A stretch of 64,000 nt of DNA from Bacillus taeanensis (GCF_003318295.1 NZ_QOCW01000001.1:423367-487366), one strand, 5' to 3'; shown: positions 31,069 through 40,914, counted from the first letter of the stretch. Program-made: numbers and translations. Notes: a model not told the origin generated them from the letters alone.

Positions 31069-31097
31069 TTGACGGTTAAACAATCGATAGGTAAACT
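31069..31097 (+). promoter_or_regulatory. Probable valS promoter
   Basis: TTGACG (31069-31074) and TAAACT (31092-31097) with 17-bp spacing predict a transcript start about 90 bp before the T-box Stem I region. Confidence 0.5.
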
Positions 31098-31179
31098 AAA
31101 AAGAGTGTAAAAGTATAAAAGGTTTTACCATGCTATCAAAGTCATTTCATTTAGAATTTTATATGAATGTACTGCCGTG

Positions 31180-31415
31180 ATAGGGAGGAGTACATCGTGA
31201 ACCCTTCAGAGAGGGAAATCATTAGCTGGAAGATTTCCTAGGATGTAGTGATGGAAGGTTGCCCTGGAGCAGCTTCTTTGAAACGACAACGAGTTTGTTT
31301 AGAAGTAGAAGAAGTCGGATAATCCGTTATCTTGTTTGAGAGCACAACAAACGTTGTGAATAAAGGTGGTACCGCGAGCTCTTTCGTCCTTTAGTGATGA
31401 AAAGGGTTTTTTTTA
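31180..31415 (+). ncRNA. T-box riboswitch leader of valS (Val specifier GUU)
   Basis: The T-box core AAGGTGGTACCGCG is at 31363-31376. Stem I shows AGAGAGGGA on its 5' side, and on its 3' side GGAAG, GTT, GCCCTGGAGC; the GTT at 31258-31260 is in specifier position, a valine codon, matching the valS gene below. The antiterminator partner CGTCCTTT lies at 31385-31392. The terminator stem is short (CCTTT with AAAGG, followed by eight T's), so I am less sure of its exact pairing. Low charging of tRNA-Val should raise valS expression. Confidence 0.92.
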
Positions 31416-31472
31416 TGCCAAAAATAAGATAATACACAAAAAGATAGTAGTGCTGTAATGGAGGGATAAAAA

Positions 31473-34115
31473 ATGGCAGAACAAGAACTTTCAATGCCAA
31501 CAAAGTATGATCCGCAAAAAACGGAGGAGAAATGGTATCAATATTGGGTAGATGGAAAATTTTTTGAAGCAACAAGCGATCCTGAAAAAGAACCGTATAC
31601 AATTGTTATTCCACCGCCAAACGTAACAGGGAAGCTTCACTTAGGACATGCATGGGATACAACGCTTCAAGATATGTTAACACGAGTGAAGCGAATGCAG
31701 GGATATGATGTATTATGGCTTCCTGGTATGGATCATGCGGGAATCGCTACACAAGCTAAAGTTGACGCAAAGCTTCGCGAGCAGGGAATCAATCGTCATG
31801 AATTAGGTCGTGAAAAGTTTCTAGAAAAGTCTTGGGAATGGAAAGAAGAATATGCTGATTTCATTCGCCAGCAGTGGTCGAAATTAGGGTTAGGTCTTGA
31901 TTATTCACGTGAACGCTTTACGCTTGATGAAGGGCTATCGAAAGCAGTTAATGAAGTATTTGTTAAGCTTTATGAAAAAGGGTTAATTTACCGCGGGGAA
32001 TATATTATTAACTGGGATCCACAGACAAAAACAGCATTATCGGATATTGAAGTAATTTACAAGGACGTTGAAGGCGCCTTTTATCATATGAAATATCCAT
32101 TAGTTGACGGATCAGGTTCTATTGAAGTGGCAACAACTCGTCCAGAAACGATGCTCGGCGATACGGCAGTTGCGGTTCATCCAGAAGATGAGCGCTATAA
32201 GCATTTAATCGGCAAGAAAGTAAAGCTTCCAATTGTCGGCCGTGAAATTAAAATTGTTGCTGATGATTATGTGGATATCGAGTTTGGTTCAGGTGCTGTT
32301 AAAATTACGCCAGCTCACGATCCGAATGACTTTGAAATTGGTAACCGTCATAATTTAGAGCGTGTATTAGTGATGAACGAAGACGGTACAATGAATGAAA
32401 ATGCCGGCAAATATCAAGGGCTTGATCGCTTTGAGTGCCGCAAGCAAATTGTGAAAGATCTTGAAGAGCAGGGTGTGCTGTTTAAAATTGAAAAGCATAT
32501 GCATTCTGTTGGCCATTCTGAGCGAAGCGGTGCAGTTGTAGAACCATATTTATCAACACAGTGGTTTGTTAAAATGCAGCCTTTAGCTGAACAGGCAATT
32601 GCGCTTCAAAAATCAGAAAACAAAGTTAACTTTGTACCGGACCGCTTTGAAAAAACCTATTTACGCTGGATTGAAAATATCCGTGACTGGTGTATTTCTC
32701 GTCAGTTATGGTGGGGTCACCGTATTCCGGCTTGGTATCATAAAGAAACTGGTGAAGTATATGTCGGCTATGAAGCGCCAAAGGACATTGAAAACTGGAA
32801 ACAGGACGAAGATGTGCTTGATACGTGGTTTAGTTCTGCATTATGGCCGTTTTCAACGATGGGCTGGCCAAATGAAGAAGCAGCAGATTACAAACGCTTC
32901 TATTCTACGGATGTACTCGTAACGGGTTATGATATTATTTACTTCTGGGTTGCGCGAATGATTTTCCAAGGCATCGAATTTACAGGTCAGCGTCCATTTA
33001 AAGATGTGCTTATTCATGGGCTTGTACGTGATTCTGAAGGGCGAAAAATGAGTAAATCTCTCGGTAACGGTGTTGATCCAATGGATGTTATTGATAAATA
33101 TGGTGCCGATGCGCTTCGTTATTTCTTAGCAACAGGAAGCTCACCTGGTAATGATCTTCGCTTCTACTGGGAAAAGGTAGAGTCAACGTGGAACTTTGCG
33201 AATAAAATTTGGAATGCCTCTCGTTTTGCACTGATGAATATGGATGGCATGACATATGATGAGCTCGATTTATCAGGAAAGAAATCAACAGCAGATAAAT
33301 GGATTTTAACGCGCTTAAATGAAACGATTGAAGAAGTAACTCGTTTAATTGATAGTTACGAGTTTGGTGAAGTAGGTCGTACTCTCTATAATTTCATTTG
33401 GGATGATTTCTGTGATTGGTATATTGAAATGGCAAAAATCCCGCTTTATGGTGAAGATGAAGAAGCAAAGAAAACAACTCGTTCGATTCTTGCTTACGTT
33501 CTCGATCAAACGATGCGTCTTCTTCATCCATTAATGCCGTTTATTACGGAAGAAATTTGGCAGCACCTTCCTCATCAAGGAGAGTCAATTACGGTTGCAA
33601 GCTGGCCGAAAAAAGATGAGCAGCTTCATGATGAAGAAGCAGCAAAAACAATGGTACTGCTAAAAGACATTATTCGTTCGATCCGAAATATTCGTGCCGA
33701 AATGAATGTAGCACCAAGTAAGCCGATTGAACTGCAAATTAAAGCAAAATCAGAAGAAGCGCTTGGGTTATTAGAAGAAAATAAAAGCTATATTGAACGC
33801 TTCTGTAATCCAAGTGAACTTACCATCGCACTAGAGCTTGAAGTTCCTGAGAAATCAGTTTCTGCGATTGTAACAGGAGCGGAACTATATTTACCGCTTG
33901 AAGGATTAATCAATATTGATGAAGAAATTGCCCGACTTGAAAAAGAACTTGAGAAATATAACAAAGAAGTTGAGCGTGTTCAGAAAAAATTAAGCAACGA
34001 AAAATTCGTTGCAAAAGCACCTCAAAACGTTGTAGATGAAGAGCGTGCAAAAGAAAAAGATTACGTTGAAAAGCGTGCAAAAGTAGAAGAACGTATTGCT
34101 GAATTAAAGAAATAA
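31473..34115 (+). CDS. valS: Valyl-tRNA synthetase
   Basis: An 880-residue class Ia synthetase. The HIGH motif is HLGH at 56-59 and KMSKS lies at 525-529. The CP1 editing domain lies between them ([19 protein letters not shown]), followed by the anticodon-binding helices and a C-terminal coiled coil (about 810-880, rich in Glu, Lys and Arg) that contacts the tRNA corner. Length is normal. ATG 31473 follows ATGGAGGG. It is regulated by the T-box directly upstream. Confidence 0.97.
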   Translation: MAEQELSMPTKYDPQKTEEKWYQYWVDGKFFEATSDPEKEPYTIVIPPPNVTGKLHLGHAWDTTLQDMLTRVKRMQGYDVLWLPGMDHAGIATQAKVDAKLREQGINRHELGREKFLEKSWEWKEEYADFIRQQWSKLGLGLDYSRERFTLDEGLSKAVNEVFVKLYEKGLIYRGEYIINWDPQTKTALSDIEVIYKDVEGAFYHMKYPLVDGSGSIEVATTRPETMLGDTAVAVHPEDERYKHLIGKKVKLPIVGREIKIVADDYVDIEFGSGAVKITPAHDPNDFEIGNRHNLERVLVMNEDGTMNENAGKYQGLDRFECRKQIVKDLEEQGVLFKIEKHMHSVGHSERSGAVVEPYLSTQWFVKMQPLAEQAIALQKSENKVNFVPDRFEKTYLRWIENIRDWCISRQLWWGHRIPAWYHKETGEVYVGYEAPKDIENWKQDEDVLDTWFSSALWPFSTMGWPNEEAADYKRFYSTDVLVTGYDIIYFWVARMIFQGIEFTGQRPFKDVLIHGLVRDSEGRKMSKSLGNGVDPMDVIDKYGADALRYFLATGSSPGNDLRFYWEKVESTWNFANKIWNASRFALMNMDGMTYDELDLSGKKSTADKWILTRLNETIEEVTRLIDSYEFGEVGRTLYNFIWDDFCDWYIEMAKIPLYGEDEEAKKTTRSILAYVLDQTMRLLHPLMPFITEEIWQHLPHQGESITVASWPKKDEQLHDEEAAKTMVLLKDIIRSIRNIRAEMNVAPSKPIELQIKAKSEEALGLLEENKSYIERFCNPSELTIALELEVPEKSVSAIVTGAELYLPLEGLINIDEEIARLEKELEKYNKEVERVQKKLSNEKFVAKAPQNVVDEERAKEKDYVEKRAKVEERIAELKK

Positions 34116-34121
34116 TTTAAA

Positions 34122-34158
34122 AAAAGAAGACGAACCTATTGAGGTTCGTCTTCTTTTA
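34122..34158 (+). terminator. Terminator after valS
   Basis: AAAAGAAGACGAACC and GGTTCGTCTTCTTTT form a perfect stem around TATTGA. folC begins about 25 bp later, so its transcription depends on read-through or a promoter I cannot place. Confidence 0.88.
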
Positions 34159-34182
34159 AAACAATCATGGAGGGAATTTGTT

Positions 34183-35481
34183 TTGCAAACATATAAAGAA
34201 GCCGTAGATTGGGTTGAAAGTTTATTAAAGTTTGGAATTAAGCCGGGTCTTGAACGGGTAGAATGGATGCTGGAGAAGCTCGATCACCCGGAACGCCGCT
34301 TAAAAATGATACATATTGCAGGAACGAATGGAAAAGGCTCTACATTAAATTTCTTAAGAAATATTTTACAAGAAGCAGGTCAAGAAGTGGGCACCTTTAC
34401 TTCCCCTTATATTGAAAGCTTTAATGAGCGTATTGCTGTTAATGGCGTGCCGATTGCTGAAGAAGACTTTCTTCAATTAGCGAATAAAGTTCGTCCTTTA
34501 GTAGAAGAATGTGCAGCGACAGAACTTGGGTCTCCTTCTGAATTTGAAGTGATTACCGTTATTGTACTGCTTTATTTTGGTACTGTTGCTTATCCTGATC
34601 TTGTTATTATGGAGGCAGGTCTTGGGGGGAGATTGGATTCCACAAATGTTATTCATCCGATTGTTTCTATTATTACAAATGTAAGTTATGATCATACGGC
34701 TATTTTAGGAGATACACTATCTGAAATTGCTTTTGAAAAGGCAGGTATTATTAAAGCAGGGGTCCCTGTTATTACGGGAGCTGGAGGAGAAGCGTTAGAA
34801 GTTATTAAAAACAAAGCTGTTGAGAAAAATGCGCCATGCTATAAACTAGGAAAAGATTTTTCTTACTCCAATTATTTCATTAAAAGAGAGGGACAGAAAT
34901 TCAGCTTTAGGTCTGTATTTTCTACAAAAGAGGATCTTATCGTTACAATGAAAGGCGAGCATCAAATAAAAAATGCTTCTCTTGCATTAATGACGCTTGA
35001 TTATCTTTACTTTTTCTATGGACTTGTTGTAGAGCTTGAACATATTAAAGCTGGGTTAAAAAAAGCTTCTGTATATGGAAGAATTGAACAGATTTCTGAT
35101 CATCCATTAGTCGTACTGGATGGTGCACACAATCCTGCTGGAATGGAAAGCTTAGCAAATACGTTGAAAACTCAATATAAAGGTACTAATATTCATATTG
35201 TTTTTGCAGCTCTTAATGATAAAGATGTCAATACAATGCTTGAAAGCCTTTATCCAATTGCAAAAACTATTACATTAACAACCTATTCTCATGAACGGGC
35301 ATTGGGTGCTGAAGAGTTATTTAAGAAGGTGAATTTTTCAAATAAAAGGATGGTGGAAAGTCCGATAGAAGCGGTAGAGAGAGTTGTGAAGGAAGTTGGC
35401 AATGATCAATTAGTTGTTGTAACAGGGTCACTTTACTTTATTTCGGAAATTAGAGAGGAAATAAAAAAACTTGTAAAGTAA
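34183..35481 (+). CDS. folC: Folylpolyglutamate synthase/dihydrofolate synthase FolC
   Basis: A 432-residue Mur-ligase-fold enzyme that adds glutamate to folates and, in bacteria, also makes dihydrofolate. The ATP loop is GTNGKGS (47-53). The omega-loop region is TSPYIESFNERIAVNG, and EAGLGGRLDSTN and VLDGAHNPAG are family signatures. The TTG start at 34183 follows GGAGGG with an 8-bp spacer. In B. subtilis comC and spoIIB follow; here a pilus-like locus is interposed. Confidence 0.95.
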   Translation: MQTYKEAVDWVESLLKFGIKPGLERVEWMLEKLDHPERRLKMIHIAGTNGKGSTLNFLRNILQEAGQEVGTFTSPYIESFNERIAVNGVPIAEEDFLQLANKVRPLVEECAATELGSPSEFEVITVIVLLYFGTVAYPDLVIMEAGLGGRLDSTNVIHPIVSIITNVSYDHTAILGDTLSEIAFEKAGIIKAGVPVITGAGGEALEVIKNKAVEKNAPCYKLGKDFSYSNYFIKREGQKFSFRSVFSTKEDLIVTMKGEHQIKNASLALMTLDYLYFFYGLVVELEHIKAGLKKASVYGRIEQISDHPLVVLDGAHNPAGMESLANTLKTQYKGTNIHIVFAALNDKDVNTMLESLYPIAKTITLTTYSHERALGAEELFKKVNFSNKRMVESPIEAVERVVKEVGNDQLVVVTGSLYFISEIREEIKKLVK

Positions 35482-35485
35482 AGCG

Positions 35486-35520
35486 ATATTCCCACCGCTG
35501 TTTGAACGGTGGGAATATTA
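35486..35520. terminator. Bidirectional terminator between folC and the pilX-like gene
   Basis: ATATTCCCACCG and CGGTGGGAATAT form a perfect 12-bp stem between two convergent genes. T-runs are weak on both sides. Confidence 0.75.
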
Positions 35521-35530
35521 TATCTATTAT

Positions 35531-36613
35531 TTAGTTATAAATCGTATTTAAAGAGTCTGGTGACAGATTCCACTGGTTATTAGTACCTTCAGTAACAGGC
35601 TCTATTTTTTGTGCATAAATACCTTGTCCGGTTGATGGACATGAAGGGGAAAGAATAATATCAGAAGGGGGCAGGGTATTATAGTGTAATGTTCCTTTAA
35701 TGCAAATGATAGCATTCGATTTTATATCAGCAAAATTACTTTCACTATTATAAAAATAAGCATCTCCGTCAATGATGATCTGTCCACTGTTATATACTGT
35801 AAGCATTTGTTGAATTAAATTATAAAAGTAAGCATTCCCTTTAATTGTAATGATTCCGTCATTTTTTAATTCTAATCCCTCATTAAAATATCCATCATTA
35901 TGAACAGTTAGTTGGCTGCTATTTTTCAACTCCATTTTCCCATTAAAAAAACCTGTCTCATGAATGAATAGCTTACTATCATTATATAGAATGGTTTTTC
36001 CATCTACATAGAGATCTGCATAAACATTTAAATTATTTCTGGTTTCCAAGTTGAGATTTCCGTCAACACGTGTATCTGTAGTAATGGTTTCTTCTGCTTG
36101 ATTACCGATATTATTGCTCGTTCTTTCGGTATAGGTTGTTGGCGGTCTTGGAAAGTTCTCAGCACTTTCTCCAGGGCTTTCTTCATCAGATGGGTTAAAA
36201 GGCTTCTTTAAATAAATAGAGCCTTTAATCGTTTTGCCAATCTGTTTCTCCTCTTTATATCCCTTGCTGTCAAATGTTATTTCAAGAATGTCTTTAGTAG
36301 GTAAACTAGTTTCCGTCATTACAATGTTTTCAATTTTAAAGGAAAAATCCGAATTGTAATCCATCGCTTTCTGTATTTCTTGTTGGATGTTGTTCAAGTT
36401 ATTAAGCTGTATAAGAGATTTTTCGATTTTTGCTTTATAATAATCAACACCCATTTCCGCTAAATGGGTTCCTTGAATGTTTTCTTCTGTTATGATTGTT
36501 TGCTTTGTTGTATTGAGCGTGGAACTCATTACTGTCGCTCCAACAATGGTAAAGACAGTAATTGTTATAAGAACAATTACTAATGCAGCACCTTGCTGAT
36601 TTAACATTTTCAT
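35531..36613 (-). CDS. PilX-like type IV pilus-associated protein with beta-helix-like repeats
   Basis: A 360-residue protein with a prepilin-like N-terminus: MKMLNQQG, then a hydrophobic stretch (about 9-30, ALVIVLITITVFTIVGATVM), as in PilX/minor pilin families. The canonical Glu at +5 is absent. Residues about 185-320 hold repeated strand-turn units, each ending in an aromatic-Phe pair (YVDG, GFFNG, GYFNEG, AYFYN twice), resembling a right-handed beta-helix or bactofilin-like fold. ATG 36613 has AAAAGGAGAAC at the proper distance. It is third in a three-gene - strand unit with two pseudopilins. The pilus role is inferred from neighbours and the N-terminus; the repeat part is of unknown function. 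Confidence 0.7.
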   Translation of the reverse strand: MKMLNQQGAALVIVLITITVFTIVGATVMSSTLNTTKQTIITEENIQGTHLAEMGVDYYKAKIEKSLIQLNNLNNIQQEIQKAMDYNSDFSFKIENIVMTETSLPTKDILEITFDSKGYKEEKQIGKTIKGSIYLKKPFNPSDEESPGESAENFPRPPTTYTERTSNNIGNQAEETITTDTRVDGNLNLETRNNLNVYADLYVDGKTILYNDSKLFIHETGFFNGKMELKNSSQLTVHNDGYFNEGLELKNDGIITIKGNAYFYNLIQQMLTVYNSGQIIIDGDAYFYNSESNFADIKSNAIICIKGTLHYNTLPPSDIILSPSCPSTGQGIYAQKIEPVTEGTNNQWNLSPDSLNTIYN

Positions 36614-36639
36614 CGTTGTTCTCCTTTTAATTTCTAACG

Positions 36640-37068
36640 TTAGCGTTTTTTAACAGCTGTCTCTATTATGAAAGGCTTACCCGTTTCATTATTAACAATC
36701 GTTAATTTAATTTTTAAAGGAAGTAAAGGGTTAATGGTCCCTTCCGTAAAAGAATGGTCATTTTGACTAAAGGTACATTCATAAGAAAATGTGGTGCTTG
36801 TTATTTGAAATTCATCTATCACTATTTCATTTGATGTACAACTTATGTAATAACGATCAGCAGTTGAGTAATGAGCTTCTTTTATAAAATTAAGCACAAT
36901 ATTTGCTTCCTGCTGTATCATATTCAATGTTTGGCCTTTTTTTGAGGATTGTAAGCCGTTTAATAAAATAGAGCAGCTCATACTAAAAACAATGCCTAGT
37001 ATAGTAACGGTTATTAGTACTTCAAGAAGTGTTAAGCCTGCTTGATTTTCATAGATTCTTTTTTTCAT
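36640..37068 (-). CDS. Type IV pseudopilin (minor prepilin)
   Basis: A 142-residue prepilin-like protein. The N-terminus KKRIYENQAG followed by LTLLEVLITVTILGIVFSM contains a prepilin peptidase site (cleavage after Gly) with Glu at +5 and the conserved hydrophobic assembly helix. The globular part is not assignable. Its ATG lies 3 bp after the stop of the preceding pseudopilin gene, with AAAGGAATG as ribosome binding site overlapping that gene's end. Processing would need a prepilin peptidase, which is not encoded in the window. Confidence 0.82.
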   Translation of the reverse strand: MKKRIYENQAGLTLLEVLITVTILGIVFSMSCSILLNGLQSSKKGQTLNMIQQEANIVLNFIKEAHYSTADRYYISCTSNEIVIDEFQITSTTFSYECTFSQNDHSFTEGTINPLLPLKIKLTIVNNETGKPFIIETAVKKR

Positions 37069-37071
37069 TAG

Positions 37072-37494
37072 TTACATTCCTTTGTAGCCGAATGTTTCTA
37101 TTAATATCTTCTCTTGATTATTTTCTAATGTGTAAATTTTAATATAGATGTGTAAAAGGTTATCTGTTATTTGTTGATCCTCTTCATAATGAACATCGAT
37201 AGAAATATAATAATCAAGTTGTTCATGAAGGTTAGCATTAAATGTACTGTTAAACTCTGTGACAGTATAACTGCTGCTTAAGTTTAAAAAGTTAGAAGGA
37301 TTTAAAGTTTGTTTCACTTCGATTAACACTTCAGGTGCTAAGTGAACAGCTGCAAGATGGTCTTCGTTTTTGGATGAAAAAAAAGTTGATTGTAAAAACA
37401 ATCCTGAAAAGGTTAATAATACAATGGATAAAATGGATAAGGATAGTAAAACTTCTAATAACGTAAAGCCATCTTCTTTTTTATTAAAGTGCAT
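37072..37494 (-). CDS. Type IV pseudopilin (minor prepilin)
   Basis: A 140-residue prepilin-like protein with leader HFNKKEDG, cleavage Gly, then FTLLEVLLSLSILSIVLLTF, carrying Glu at +5. It is the first gene of the divergently transcribed - strand unit. ATG 37494 has AACAGGAG upstream on this strand. It could be a ComGE/GspI-like minor pilin, but the globular region does not decide this. Confidence 0.82.
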   Translation of the reverse strand: MHFNKKEDGFTLLEVLLSLSILSIVLLTFSGLFLQSTFFSSKNEDHLAAVHLAPEVLIEVKQTLNPSNFLNLSSSYTVTEFNSTFNANLHEQLDYYISIDVHYEEDQQITDNLLHIYIKIYTLENNQEKILIETFGYKGM

Positions 37495-37718
37495 TGAAAT
37501 CTCCTGTTATAAAGTAAGATTTGTTGTCTTAAAAATATTAAAAAGAGCGTTATTTAACACTTTCATATTATTATACAATACACTAAAATGAAAGAAGAAC
37601 GATCGTTAGAGAATCTCCTATTTATAAAAACTCACGATAAAGGTTGGACATCGTCCCCTTCAGTTTTTAGTAGTGAAATTGGATTTTTATATTATGTTTA
37701 AAAAGAAGGGAAACTATT
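37495..37718. promoter_or_regulatory. Divergent intergenic region of the pilus-like locus
   Basis: This 224-bp AT-rich gap separates the - strand pseudopilin unit from the + strand genes and should hold promoters for both. On the - strand a TATAAT reads at about 37571-37576. A 10-bp palindrome AACGATCGTT lies at 37598-37607. No clear -35 elements are seen and I do not recognise a competence (ComK) box. Confidence 0.35.
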
Positions 37719-38921
37719 TTGAAATATGTATTTGCCGCTTCAGCAGTAATTTTATTGATTCCACTTTTTGTTTTTTTACCATTAAACTTTTCAAATCTTA
37801 TAAAAGTGTTAATTGTTACTTGTTCTGGGGTAATTGCAATAATAGGAATTTACATACAACCTTTTTATAAGGGGTGGATGGTAGGTCTTCTTTTAACGGC
37901 GATCAGTATGGTTTGTGCTTATGTGTTGTTTAAAAGATATACTCAGCTTGTTGAAAAAGAGGAACAGAATAATGAGTATAAAGAGTATAAAGAGTTAAAG
38001 GACGATGATTATAAACCAACAAAGGATTCATTCATTGAATTAGATAGCCCGATTAAAGAAGAAGCTGAAGCAGCTGAACTTATGGGAAAAAACATAGACC
38101 CTACCAGTTATTCAAACAGCTTGGAAACAATTCCTCAACAGCGTACCGATCTCGTAACAGATGAATACATTGAGGAAGGCAGCTTACACCAACCAAACAT
38201 TGTACAGGATGAAGAAGATTTATCTTTTTTACATAATCGTGTTGATTCGATCGAGGAACACTTTAATAAACAAGAGGTCGACGATGAGATAAATGAATAC
38301 CAGATTGATCATGAAAATAACAGACGTGAACAGCTGTTTAAATCAATAGAACAAGAGTTGAAACATGAGCAGCCTATAGAAGAGCACAATATTGAAATGC
38401 AGTCTGGATTAGATAAAGACGACTATAATGATTTTGAAGAAAGCGATGTATTAGAACAAATTGATGAAATTTTATTTGATCAAGAATCAAAGGGATTTTA
38501 TACTTCTGAGGAAGAAGGTAGTGTTTATTGCTTAGAAAGCGCTGAATTAAAAATGGAAATAATTGAAATTGATGCTGCTGCTGCCCTTCTTTATGAAAAT
38601 GAACAATTAGAGTTATATGGAGCAGATTTACAGGAAGAAAATTATTTTCAAAATGAGATTTTGGGTGTGTATTATGAACAGCTGCAGCTATTACAGGCTG
38701 AAAAGAAATTTAATGAGTTTGAAAAGATAATCAAAGCAATACTTGAAACAGATCTTGATGATGTTCGTTATTATAAATTTGCATCCATGCTGCGTGATTA
38801 TTATGCAAATACAGGTCAGCGTGAACAGCTGTCATTATTACTGGAATATTTAAAGGAACGCTTTCAAGGTCATGAAACATTTTATAATGAAGTATTATAC
38901 TATTTGGAACAATATTGTTAA
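37719..38921 (+). CDS. Unknown acidic membrane-anchored protein at the pilus-like locus
   Basis: A 400-residue protein I do not recognise. The N-terminus has three hydrophobic segments (about 2-24, 27-47 and 52-70), then a basic turn (LFKRY). A long, very acidic, low-complexity region (about 75-260, many Glu, Asp and Gln) follows, and then a helical C-terminal domain (about 265-400), possibly TPR-like (YYEQLQLLQAEKKFNEFEKI, YKFASMLRDYYANTGQREQL). The TTG start follows GAAGGGAAA. A terminator at its end suggests its own transcript. By topology it could be a membrane scaffold presenting a cytoplasmic helical domain. Confidence 0.75.
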   Translation: MKYVFAASAVILLIPLFVFLPLNFSNLIKVLIVTCSGVIAIIGIYIQPFYKGWMVGLLLTAISMVCAYVLFKRYTQLVEKEEQNNEYKEYKELKDDDYKPTKDSFIELDSPIKEEAEAAELMGKNIDPTSYSNSLETIPQQRTDLVTDEYIEEGSLHQPNIVQDEEDLSFLHNRVDSIEEHFNKQEVDDEINEYQIDHENNRREQLFKSIEQELKHEQPIEEHNIEMQSGLDKDDYNDFEESDVLEQIDEILFDQESKGFYTSEEEGSVYCLESAELKMEIIEIDAAAALLYENEQLELYGADLQEENYFQNEILGVYYEQLQLLQAEKKFNEFEKIIKAILETDLDDVRYYKFASMLRDYYANTGQREQLSLLLEYLKERFQGHETFYNEVLYYLEQYC

Positions 38922-38923
38922 AT

Positions 38924-38952
38924 AAAAATGGTTTTCTGAAACCATTTTTATA
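38924..38952 (+). terminator. Terminator after the acidic membrane-protein gene
   Basis: AAAAATGGTTT, loop TCTG, AAACCATTTTT, then ATAAG: a perfect 11-bp stem whose 3' arm supplies the T-run. Confidence 0.8.
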
Positions 38953-38990
38953 AGTTTAGACAATAATACGGGATTTAGGTGTGGTGAAAG

Positions 38991-39980
38991 ATGAAAAAAA
39001 ACAGTGAAATCATAGGATGTTCTATTGCAAGCATTAAAGATGGCTTGAAACATGGAATTGTGAATGAGTTAATTATTAGTCCAGCAAAAGGGACAGTAGA
39101 ATTTTTGAAAGTTGAAAATGAAGAATGGTTATTTATTGACAGAGTGATTTCATTTGATAAGGTTGTCGGCATTGGTGATGCTGTTACAATTCAAAGCGAA
39201 AGTGAAGTAATTGCCTTAATGGACAGCCCTGAAGCAAACAAGTTATTGAAGCAAAAAGTAAGAATATTAAATGCAAAGGTAATTGGAACAAAAGGACAAT
39301 TGTTAGGAGAAATCATTGATTTTTATATTGATGAACAAACAGGGAAAATCAGAGAATTTTCACTCCAATATAAAGAAAAAAAGATTGGTTTAGATGCTGA
39401 ATATATTATTACTTATGGACGTGACTTCTTAGTAGTAAAAGATGAAGCGATTCAGCTTGTAAACGGAAAAAGTGAAAGCGTACAATCAGAAAAAGAAGAA
39501 AAGCAATTTGAAACCTTTAATACAGCAGAAACGGCTGAGGAAAAGCCATTTGAAGAGACAGAAGAAAATGTTTCAATCTTCTTAGATCAAAGTGATCAAT
39601 TATTTGAAGAAACTTTATTCAATCATCCCGCTGTTCATAATGAACAGCAGACAGAGAAAAAAGATCTGTTTGTAATAGATGAAGGAGATAAGAGTGAACT
39701 GGCAAGCAGCATGTTTAAAAATAATTATAAAATGGAGACCCCTTCACCAAAAACTACCAAACAAACTCAACCTGAACATATTAATGAGGCCCATGATGCT
39801 TTTCGGGAAAGACAAATTAATATTTTAGAAGGCAAGGTCGTATTGAAAGATATTACAGATGAAGAGGGAAATGTTATAGTAAAAAAAGATACGGTTTTAA
39901 CGCGAGAAGACATTATAAAAGCACAAGACATTGGGCCAGCTGTTGTCGTTGATCTCTCAATGAATGTGAGAGGATCGTAA
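38991..39980 (+). CDS. PRC-barrel domain protein
   Basis: A 329-residue soluble protein. Residues about 5-70 and 82-155 look like two PRC-barrel beta domains (SEIIGCSIASIKDGLKHG... and VRILNAKVIGTKGQLLGE followed by IIDFYIDEQTGKI). An acidic linker (160-270) follows, and then a conserved-looking C-terminal piece (INILEGKVVLKDITDEEGN...AQDIGPAVVVDLSMNVRG). PRC-barrels are protein-protein adaptor folds in RimM, photosystem and cell-division proteins. It leads a run of five + strand genes ending with pilO. ATG 38991 follows AGGTGTGGTG. Its function in the pilus context is inferred only from position. Confidence 0.8.
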   Translation: MKKNSEIIGCSIASIKDGLKHGIVNELIISPAKGTVEFLKVENEEWLFIDRVISFDKVVGIGDAVTIQSESEVIALMDSPEANKLLKQKVRILNAKVIGTKGQLLGEIIDFYIDEQTGKIREFSLQYKEKKIGLDAEYIITYGRDFLVVKDEAIQLVNGKSESVQSEKEEKQFETFNTAETAEEKPFEETEENVSIFLDQSDQLFEETLFNHPAVHNEQQTEKKDLFVIDEGDKSELASSMFKNNYKMETPSPKTTKQTQPEHINEAHDAFRERQINILEGKVVLKDITDEEGNVIVKKDTVLTREDIIKAQDIGPAVVVDLSMNVRGS

Positions 39981-40002
39981 ATAGCTAAAAGGAGGCAATT
40001 GT

Positions 40003-40914
40003 ATGTCTCATTCAGATTTAAAATTGTTTGTAAAATTATTTCTTTCAATACTGTTATCGGTGTTATTCATTTTTACTTTTACGTACGCAGGTGCCTATTC
40101 ATATGAGCAGGTTATAAGCAATAATAAGGGGAATGAGCAGCTTAAAGTTGGTTCTCTTCAGTTAGGAAATACATCTTATAAAGATATATATGATAAAGTA
40201 AAGGATCATACGATGAGATGGAAAACAGAAGCCCACCTTTCCTTACGCTTTCAAGACCTTATTATTACCATTCCGACCGACGTAGTTTCTTTTGATATTG
40301 AAGCCAGTGTGAAAGAGGCAATGAAGTCGGGATTTTCTCCTCTCTATGTTAAGGTGAATCAGCAAACATTTGATGAACAATTGGTACCATTTCAAGAATA
40401 TAATGTGTTAGCAAATATAAATAAAGAGGAGCTTCAAAACGATCTAATCACAATAGCATCATCGTTAGAAAGCACTTCAATTGACCTCGACCTTGTAAAG
40501 TATTTGTCAAAAGAAGAGCTTCTGCAGCAAACAGTATCTGAAAAGGAAATTACCAATATCTCTTCATCTTCCACATTAATAAAGTGGGCAGAATCACTAG
40601 ACGGTTTTGTAATTGAACCAGAATCGAGTATATCTATGCTTCAGATGATGAAGCAGCGAGGATTAGAGCCTGTTGAATCAGAAAGCTTAAATATATTAGC
40701 AGCTGGCATTTATGCAGCTGTTTTGCCAACTAATTTTGAAATGATTGAACGCCACATTGGACGCAAAAAAATTCCTTATATAGACGTAGGCTATGAAGCG
40801 AAAGTCGTTCCACAGAAAAAAGACTTAGTTTTTTACAATCCGAATACTTTATCTTACAAATTTCAAATAAATGTATCGCAAAATATGCTTACGGTTTCAT
40901 TTGTTAATGATTAA
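40003..40914 (+). CDS. VanW-like membrane-anchored protein with degenerate core
   Basis: A 303-residue protein: a short cytoplasmic N-terminus, one membrane segment (about 9-31), a YoaR/VanW-type extracellular domain (KVGSLQLGNTSYKDIYDKV onward), then a region resembling the VanW domain (LDGFVIEPESSISM...EMIERHIGRKKIPYIDVGYEAKVV...KDLVFYNP). The usual VanW core with a GGGxCQ-type motif is missing. The corresponding stretch reads ESLNILAAGIYAAVL. It may be a structural rather than a catalytic or binding version. ATG 40003 follows AAAAGGAGGC. The stop overlaps the PilM-like gene by 8 bp, implying coupled expression with pilM-pilN-pilO. Confidence 0.75.
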   Translation: MSHSDLKLFVKLFLSILLSVLFIFTFTYAGAYSYEQVISNNKGNEQLKVGSLQLGNTSYKDIYDKVKDHTMRWKTEAHLSLRFQDLIITIPTDVVSFDIEASVKEAMKSGFSPLYVKVNQQTFDEQLVPFQEYNVLANINKEELQNDLITIASSLESTSIDLDLVKYLSKEELLQQTVSEKEITNISSSSTLIKWAESLDGFVIEPESSISMLQMMKQRGLEPVESESLNILAAGIYAAVLPTNFEMIERHIGRKKIPYIDVGYEAKVVPQKKDLVFYNPNTLSYKFQINVSQNMLTVSFVND

